Positions 59,696 through 64,000 of a stretch of DNA of 64,000 nt are shown piece after piece. A program made the position numbers and the translations under genes. The notes under the pieces are model-generated. The model did no database searches. It saw nothing but the letters and a program-made list of their open reading frames with translations, and was not told the DNA's origin. Position 1 is the stretch's first letter. Each line of letters starts with the position of its first letter. The DNA is from Streptomyces sp. NRRL B-3428 (GTDB taxonomy: Bacteria > Actinomycetota > Actinomycetes > Streptomycetales > Streptomycetaceae): assembly GCA_000721375.1 (NCBI GenBank), contig JOGW01000009.1, positions 186,001-250,000 of the forward strand. Direction: 5' to 3'.

Positions 59696-59753
59696 TGGCT
59701 GCCGGCGGCCGGTGGCCGGGCGAGTGGCTGCCGGCGGCCGGTGGCCGGGCGAG
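59696..59753. repeat. 29-bp perfect direct repeat in the SDR leader
   Basis: 59696-59724 is repeated exactly at 59725-59753, between the -10 element and the SDR ribosome site. Each copy can fold GCCGGCGGCCGG. A recent tandem duplication. Confidence 0.92.
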
Positions 59754-59769
59754 CGGATCGAGGGAGAAC

Positions 59770-60597
59770 ATGGGCGTTTGGTTTGTCACGGGTGCATCGC
59801 GCGGTCTCGGCGCACAGATCACTCGCGAGGCACTCGACCGGGGGCACAGCGTGATCGCCACGGCGCGGGACGCGTCAGCCGTGCTGCGCGCGTACCCGGA
59901 GCCGCCGGCCGGATTGTTCGCAGCGAGCGCGGACGTGACCGAGCCGCAGCAGCTGGCGGCTGCGGTCGAGGCGGGGCTCGCCGAGTTCGGCCGTATCGAC
60001 GTCGTGGTCAACAACGCCGGATACGGCCTGGTGGGCGCGGTCGAGGAGGCCTCGGACGACGCGGTACGCGCGCTCTTCGACGTCAACGTCTTCGGTGTGC
60101 TGAACACCCTGCGCGCGACGCTGCCGACGTTGCGCGCCCAGCGCTCCGGCCACGTTCTGAACATCGGCTCGGTGGGCGGCTTCGCCACCGCCCCCGGCGT
60201 GGGTCTGTACGGGGCGTCGAAGTTCGCACTCGAAGGCATCACCGAGGCGCTGCACGCCGAGCTGGCACCGCTCGGCGTACACGTCACGATCGTCGAACCG
60301 GGCGGCTTCCGCACCGACTTCCTGAACGCCTCCAGCATGCACACCGAACCCGCCACGATCCCTGACTACACCGCCGCCGCGGGCCCGGTACGCGAGGCCC
60401 TGGCCGCGCACGACGGCCGCCAGCCCGGCGATCCGGCGAAGGCGGCCAAGGCCGTCGTCGACCTCACCGAGACCGCCGAACCGCCACTGCGCCTCGCGCT
60501 AGGCGCGGACGCGGTCGACCGCATCGAGGCCAAGCTCGCCCTCGTACGGGACGAGCTCGACACCTGGCGAAAGGTCTCCCTTTCGACGGCGCTGTAA
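59770..60597 (+). CDS. SDR oxidoreductase
   Basis: A 275-residue classical SDR. TGASRGLG is at 7-14 and NNAG near residue 79-82. SVGGF...YGASK carries the catalytic Ser, Tyr and Lys. The C-terminal part (GGFRTDFLNASS ... DPAKAAKAVVDL) is typical of the broad group acting on ketones, aldehydes or quinones and often induced by MerR regulators. ATG 59770 has GAGGGAG upstream. It is transcribed from the MerR-type promoter through the 29-bp duplication. Confidence 0.92.
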   Translation: MGVWFVTGASRGLGAQITREALDRGHSVIATARDASAVLRAYPEPPAGLFAASADVTEPQQLAAAVEAGLAEFGRIDVVVNNAGYGLVGAVEEASDDAVRALFDVNVFGVLNTLRATLPTLRAQRSGHVLNIGSVGGFATAPGVGLYGASKFALEGITEALHAELAPLGVHVTIVEPGGFRTDFLNASSMHTEPATIPDYTAAAGPVREALAAHDGRQPGDPAKAAKAVVDLTETAEPPLRLALGADAVDRIEAKLALVRDELDTWRKVSLSTAL

Positions 60598-60601
60598 CCC
60601 T

Positions 60602-60976
60602 TCACCGGGCCCAGGGAGGGGTGAAGGGCTCCCCGCCCCCGACGACGGCCTGCCCGCCGACGGGGAGCACGCAGACGAGTTCGAGGGGTTCGTCGTGCGG
60701 GTTGGCGAGCTTGAAGGGGGTGAGCGGCGGTACGACGAGGGCATCCCCCGCGCCGAGATCCCCGCTCTCCCCGCCGAGCGTGACCACGCCCTTCCCGGCC
60801 AGCACGACGAACACCTCCTCCCGGTCGACCATGTGCTCATGCCCGGCCGCACGGGCCCGGATCGTCGCCCGCCAGGCGCAGGTCTCGACGGCGCCCCGAC
60901 CGGGGGCGGCGAGGCCGACGGCGGTGACGTCGGGGCCTTCGAAGACGGGGGCGGTGGCTCCGTGCACAACTGGCAT
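60602..60976 (-). CDS. Cupin-domain protein
   Basis: A 124-residue single cupin. The metal motif is GHEHMVDREEVFVVLAGKG (His-x-His...Glu) in the first half and a second motif lies around FKLANPHDEPLELVC. It is a close paralogue of the next cupin upstream (both start MPV, share KETC/VETC and the ALVVP/AIIVP stretch), so a tandem duplication. The function is unknown; small cupins bind metals, sugars or quinones. Convergent with the SDR gene, 4 bp apart. Confidence 0.85.
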   Translation of the reverse strand: MPVVHGATAPVFEGPDVTAVGLAAPGRGAVETCAWRATIRARAAGHEHMVDREEVFVVLAGKGVVTLGGESGDLGAGDALVVPPLTPFKLANPHDEPLELVCVLPVGGQAVVGGGEPFTPPWAR

Positions 60977-61007
60977 GGGAATCTCCCTCGTTGTTGTTGC
61001 CCGGGAT

Positions 61008-61379
61008 CTACTGGGCGGGCGGGGGAACGAGACTCTGCCCGTTCATGAACGCCATCGCGCCGACCGGCAGCGCGACGACGGCCTCGAAGGGCTCCTCGTA
61101 CGGATTGCCCAGACCGAACTCGGTCCCGGCGGGCACGATGATCGCGTCGCCCGCCGCCACCGGGTACTCGACTCCGTCGAGCAGCGCGACGGCCTTGCCG
61201 CTGACGGCGACGAGCACCTCCTCGTGATCGAACGAATGCAGCCCGGGCTCGGCGCCCGGATGCACCCGCGTCTTCCACACGCAGGTCTCCTTGGAGCCGC
61301 GGCTCGGGGAGGCGAGGCCGGTGAACGTGGCGTTGGGCAGCTCGAAAGTCGGCGCGGAAGATGCTTGGATGACCGGCAT
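61008..61379 (-). CDS. Cupin-domain protein (paralogue)
   Basis: A 123-residue cupin with PGLHSFDHEEVLVAVSGKAVALLDG as the first motif and EFGLGNPYEEPFEAVV as the second. ATG 61379 has GAGGAG upstream. It precedes the other cupin in one transcription unit. The AT-rich MarR-type operator begins 18 bp before its start, so the pair is probably repressed by the divergent MarR protein. Confidence 0.86.
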   Translation of the reverse strand: MPVIQASSAPTFELPNATFTGLASPSRGSKETCVWKTRVHPGAEPGLHSFDHEEVLVAVSGKAVALLDGVEYPVAAGDAIIVPAGTEFGLGNPYEEPFEAVVALPVGAMAFMNGQSLVPPPAQ

Positions 61380-61396
61380 ACGAATCTCCTCATCAG

Positions 61397-61424
61397 TAGT
61401 TGTACAAGTTAAGTTGTACAACTA
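61397..61424. promoter_or_regulatory. MarR-type operator
   Basis: TAGTTGTACAA, six bases GTTAAG, TTGTACAACTA: perfect 11-bp arms, strikingly AT-rich for this genome. TTGTACAA itself is a palindrome repeated with 13-bp period. It lies between the cupins and the MarR gene. Confidence 0.8.
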
Positions 61425-61534
61425 CGGTTGAGCACCGTCAACCCCTAAGCCGCCTGGCCGCCTAAGCCTCCTGAGCCGCCGAGCCGCCGAGCCTCCTGAG
61501 CCACCGAAGCAGTCGAAGACCGGAAAGAACCGCC

Positions 61535-62050
61535 ATGGACCGCGACCGCGCCCCTGCCCCCGACTCCGACCCCGCCCCCGCCCTCGATCGTGACCTCCCA
61601 CTCGGCCTCCTCCTCGGCCTCGCGTACGAGCAAGTGGTGACCGAGCTGCACGAGCACCTGGCGGGGGAGGGCTTCGGCACCCTCAAGCCGGCCTTCGGCT
61701 ACGCCTTCAAACTCATCGCCGCCGCCGAGTCCCTCACGATCCGCGAACTCGCCACCAAGCTGGAGATCACACACCAGGGCGCGGCCAAGCTGGCGGACGA
61801 GATGGTGCAGTCCGGCTACGTCGACCGCGCCCCGGACCCCACCGACGCCCGAGCCAAACGCCTCACGCTCACGGACCGCTCCCGCGCACTGATGGCCAGC
61901 GGCCACGCCTTCCAGTCCCGCTTCGAGCAACAACTCACCACAGCCCTGGGCCAACCCGCCTCCGACGCGGCACGCGAGGCCCTCACCTGGATCCTCAACC
62001 GCACCGACAAGCCGGAGGGCTTGGCACGCACGCTGCGCCCACTGACGTGA
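61535..62050 (+). CDS. MarR-family transcriptional regulator
   Basis: A 171-residue MarR protein. It has a proline/aspartate-rich N-terminal tail, dimer helix LGLLLGLAYEQVVTELHEHLA, the helix-turn-helix LTIRELATKLEITHQGAAKLADEMVQSGYV (66-96) and the wing RAPDPTDARAKRLTLT. It probably represses the divergent cupin pair and itself through the TTGTACAA operator. The leader between operator and start (61438-61534) holds degenerate GCCTCCTGAGCC repeats. Confidence 0.9.
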   Translation: MDRDRAPAPDSDPAPALDRDLPLGLLLGLAYEQVVTELHEHLAGEGFGTLKPAFGYAFKLIAAAESLTIRELATKLEITHQGAAKLADEMVQSGYVDRAPDPTDARAKRLTLTDRSRALMASGHAFQSRFEQQLTTALGQPASDAAREALTWILNRTDKPEGLARTLRPLT

Positions 62051-62083
62051 CGAAGGGCTTCTTTCGGGCCGCCCCCTGAACGC

Positions 62084-62119
62084 CGAAGGCCCCGGACCAA
62101 GATCGGTCCGGGGCCTTCG
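62084..62119. terminator. Terminator between MarR and tRNA genes
   Basis: 15-bp perfect arms CGAAGGCCCCGGACC (62084-62098) and 62105-62119 with a 6-nt loop. It serves both convergent genes. Confidence 0.92.
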
Positions 62120-62125
62120 CCCATG

Positions 62126-62198
62126 TGCCCCCGGCAGGATTCGAACCTGCGACACCAGCTTTAGGAGAGCTGTGCTCTATCCCCTGAGCTACGGAGGC
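62126..62198 (-). tRNA. tRNA-Arg (anticodon CCT)
   Basis: A 73-nt cloverleaf on the minus strand. The acceptor GCCTCCG pairs with CGGGGGC with one G-T pair. The D arm has GCTCAGGGGATAGAGC. The anticodon loop CTCCTAA gives CCT. The T arm is GCAGGTTCGAATCCTGC. The 3' CCA is not encoded. It reads the AGG codon. No integrase gene or repeat of its 3' end was seen in the window. Confidence 0.95.
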
Positions 62199-62361
62199 GC
62201 GTGCTGCTGAGCAGACGAGCACAGACTAGCTGATGGGGTGAGGGCGATGGGGTGGCCGTCGGGGGTAGGGCTGGTAGGCCGTGCTGTGCTCGCGGACCCG
62301 GTGAATGCCGCCCTATGATCCGAATAGTCTGGAATGCACCCTCAGCGAAGGCGGCGCGCCC

Positions 62362-62796
62362 GTGCCCAGTGGCCTGAATGCCGACACCGTCGGTCCTGTC
62401 GATGTCGCGGTGATCGCATTCGAGGGGAACCAGTTCAACGGGGACGTCGCCCCCGCCCTGCGTGAGCTGCACCAGTCGGGCACCGTGCGGGTTCTCGATC
62501 TGAGTTTTGTGCGCAAGGCGGCGGACGGGTCGGTGGACATCGTCGAGCTCGGTGACCCGGAGGTGACCGAGGCGTTCCAGAGTCTGACCGAGGCCCAGTT
62601 CGACCTGTTCAGCGACGAGGACCTGCAGGCGATCGCGGACGGGATGCCCGCTCGGTCCTCGGCGCTCGTCGTGGCCTGGGAGAACACCTGGGCCGCGCGG
62701 CTCGGCGCGGCGATCCGGGGCTCCCAGGGGGAGATCCGGCTGCTTGAGCGGATCGACCGCGACACCGTCACCGCGGCCATCGCCGCCCTCGACTGA
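62362..62796 (+). CDS. DUF6325-family protein
   Basis: A 144-residue protein of the DUF6325 (DUF1269-like) type: GPVDVAVIAFEGNQFNGDVAPALRELHQSGTVRVLDLSFVRKAADGSV, then an acidic helix around FDLFSDEDLQAIADGMP and SSALVVAWENTWAARL. The function is unknown. These proteins are usually encoded with a SHOCT-domain protein, as here. GTG 62362 is preferred to the longer ATG 62305 because AAGGCGG lies upstream and homology starts there. Confidence 0.85.
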   Translation: MPSGLNADTVGPVDVAVIAFEGNQFNGDVAPALRELHQSGTVRVLDLSFVRKAADGSVDIVELGDPEVTEAFQSLTEAQFDLFSDEDLQAIADGMPARSSALVVAWENTWAARLGAAIRGSQGEIRLLERIDRDTVTAAIAALD

Positions 62797-62810
62797 GTAG
62801 GGAGATCGTT

Positions 62811-63191
62811 GTGCCTCCTCGTATGAGAATGGGACGGCCCGGTCTGCTCGGGACCGTCGTCCGTACCGCCGTCATCTCCGGCACCGCCTCAGCCGTCTCC
62901 AACCGCGTCAACCGCGGAATGAGCGAGCGCGATATGCGCAAGCAGGCGGAGCAGGAGGCCCAGGCCCAGCAGGCCGCAACGCAGGTCCAGGTCCAGCAGC
63001 AGGCCCAACAGCAGGCTCAGCCTCAGCAGTGGAGCCAGCCGCCTGCGCCCGCTCCGGCCGCACCCGCTCCGGCCGCACCCGCGCCCGTCGACCGAGTCGC
63101 CCAGCTCACCGCGCTCGCCGACCTGAAGGCCCAAGGGCTCCTGACCGACGAGGAGTTCGCGGCCGAGAAGGCCCGCGTGCTGGGCGGTTGA
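62811..63191 (+). CDS. SHOCT-domain protein
   Basis: A 126-residue protein. It has a basic/hydrophobic N-terminus (RMGRPGLLGTVVRTAVISGTASAVSNRV), a glutamine/alanine-rich low-complexity middle (about 45-90, QAQQ and PAPAAPA repeats), and a C-terminal SHOCT domain LTALADLKAQGLLTDEEFAAEKARVLGG. SHOCT is an oligomerisation module often linked to membrane-associated partners. GTG start with GGGAG upstream, 14 bp after the DUF6325 gene; one operon. Confidence 0.9.
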   Translation: MPPRMRMGRPGLLGTVVRTAVISGTASAVSNRVNRGMSERDMRKQAEQEAQAQQAATQVQVQQQAQQQAQPQQWSQPPAPAPAAPAPAAPAPVDRVAQLTALADLKAQGLLTDEEFAAEKARVLGG

Positions 63192-63254
63192 GGTCCGGCT
63201 CCTGAACAGAGCGGGCCGGAGGGCAACCTCTGCGCGCACCATGGTGCCAAGCTC

Positions 63255-63268
63255 TGAATGATGGTTCA
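63255..63268. promoter_or_regulatory. Short inverted repeat before the TetR gene
   Basis: TGAA-TGATGG-TTCA, 9 bp before the TetR start. Likely autoregulatory operator, AT-rich relative to its surroundings. Confidence 0.45.
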
Positions 63269-63277
63269 CTCCTTCCC

Positions 63278-63886
63278 GTGGCCTACCGCAAGACCCCAGC
63301 CGAAATCAGTCGTCTCGAAGCCGCCCGTGAGCGGCTGATCGGCTGTGCGACCGAGGTGGTCGCGGAAGTGGGCTGGGCGCAGGCGTCCGTGACGGCCGTC
63401 GCGGACGCGGCCGGTATTGCGGCCGGCTCGGTGTACCAGCACTTCCCGTCCAAGGCGGCGCTCGCCGTCGAGGTGTTCCGGCGTGCGGCCGGCCGGGAGG
63501 TGGAGATGCTCGGCAAGGTGCTCGGGGGCGCCGGCGACGCGGTCGAGCGCCTCGCCCACGGCGTCGAGGTCTTCACCCGCCGCGCCCTGGAGAACCGTGG
63601 CCTCGCGTACGCGCTGCTCGCGGCCCCCGCCGAACCGGCGGTCGGCGCCGAGCGCCTCGCGTTCCGGCTGCGCTACCGCGCGCTGTTCGCCGAGGTCGTA
63701 CGCGAAGGGATGGCGGCGGGTCTTCTCCCGCGGCAGAACCCCGAGATCACCGCCGCCGCACTCACCGGCGCGATCGGCGAGGTGCTCGTCCATCCGCTCG
63801 GCGCCCCTGAAGAGCTCGCCACGGAGCAGCTCGTCGCCGATCTCACCGCCACGGCGCTGCGCTGCGCGGGCGCGCCCACTGCCTAA
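63278..63886 (+). CDS. TetR-family transcriptional regulator
   Basis: A 202-residue TetR protein. The helix-turn-helix ATEVVAEVGWAQASVTAVADAAGIAAGSVYQHFPSKAALAVEVF (24-66) is intact. The ligand domain is alpha-helical. It ends 10 bp before an AidB-like acyl-CoA dehydrogenase gene with an optimal ribosome site, so the two form an operon that the regulator probably represses. It is not obviously the regulator of the distant CTGACG operators, because its own promoter lacks that motif. Confidence 0.92.
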   Translation: MAYRKTPAEISRLEAARERLIGCATEVVAEVGWAQASVTAVADAAGIAAGSVYQHFPSKAALAVEVFRRAAGREVEMLGKVLGGAGDAVERLAHGVEVFTRRALENRGLAYALLAAPAEPAVGAERLAFRLRYRALFAEVVREGMAAGLLPRQNPEITAAALTGAIGEVLVHPLGAPEELATEQLVADLTATALRCAGAPTA

Positions 63887-63896
63887 GGAGGCCCTT

Positions 63897-64000
63897 ATGC
63901 CCAGCACGCCCAACGGCGCGACACACGAAGTGACCAACCAGCCCCCGCCGTTGACCGGCCACAACCCGGCCGACGACGCCGTACTCCTGGAGGGCATACG
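63897..64000 (+). CDS. AidB-like acyl-CoA dehydrogenase, N-terminus only
   Basis: The first 34 codons, MPSTPNGATHEVTNQPPPLTG and onward, are cut by the window end. The THEVTNQ-x-PPL-x-G start is characteristic of the AidB/DNA-alkylation-response branch of acyl-CoA dehydrogenases, FAD enzymes whose physiological substrate is uncertain. AAGGAGG 6 nt upstream of ATG is a perfect ribosome site. Co-transcribed with the TetR gene. Confidence 0.7.
   Translation, partial: MPSTPNGATHEVTNQPPPLTGHNPADDAVLLEGI

Noticed and set aside
62126..62198. tRNA-Arg as the attachment site of an integrated element
   Set aside because: No integrase, excisionase or duplicated tRNA 3' end was seen on either side; the neighbours look like ordinary chromosome genes.

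Overview
The window is high-GC DNA with actinobacterial gene families throughout, and it almost certainly comes from a Streptomyces chromosome. The evidence is an AfsR-type SARP regulator followed by a small AfsS-like repeat protein, a fused FbiC (F420 deazaflavin synthase), two further SARP/NB-ARC/TPR regulators, a DUF397/XRE (Scr1-type) pair, a GPP34 protein, and only one in-frame TTA codon in all recognised genes. No rRNA, transposase, integrase, phage gene or CRISPR array was seen. One tRNA gene, Arg(CCT), lies near the right end.

Left part (1-27 kb). A catabolic-looking set holds a crotonase, a DUF35 OB-fold/Zn-ribbon protein and an Ltp-type thiolase (minus strand), divergent from a FadD3-like acyl-CoA ligase. 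After a VOC/MarR pair and the afsS-afsR pair come an amidohydrolase, a PaaI thioesterase, three LLM (luciferase-like) oxidoreductases, SDRs, an N-acyl-D-amino-acid deacylase, an aldehyde dehydrogenase, an APC permease and a secreted PHP phosphoesterase, followed by fbiC. A 15-bp palindrome, CTGACG-N3-CGTCAG, recurs in front of several of these genes: 2156, 8527, 10781 (weaker), 10821, 12747, 12807 and again at 34737. It defines a probable regulon of acyl-CoA, F420/flavin and SDR chemistry. Its regulator is not identifiable in the window.

Middle part (27-46 kb). This holds a secreted double-LamG protein, an exported tyrosine phosphatase, an ADP-ribosylglycohydrolase homologue lacking metal-site residues, a sodium:solute symporter, the SDR/EthD-like divergent pair under the shared palindrome, the DUF397/XRE pair, GPP34, and a membrane D-Ala-D-Ala carboxypeptidase with a long acidic cytoplasmic arm carrying repeated T-[AS]-x-F motifs. 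A MerR regulator, a small phosphatase and an ARE-type ABC-F ATPase follow.

Right part (44-64 kb). A CelD-type GNAT plus a DegT-family aminotransferase (the one with the TTA codon) abuts a SARP. A DrrAB-like drug exporter lies between two SARP genes and has 11-bp-spaced direct repeats in its promoter. Next are an operon of OmpR-type response regulator, sensor kinase and EEP hydrolase divergent from a VanY-like lipoprotein, a MerR/SDR pair with a typical 19-bp-spacer promoter, twin cupins divergent from a MarR gene across an AT-rich operator, tRNA-Arg, DUF6325 and SHOCT proteins, and a TetR gene leading into an AidB-like acyl-CoA dehydrogenase cut by the window end.

Coordinates, motifs and repeats were read by eye. 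Family assignments come from recognised motifs and were not checked by database search.
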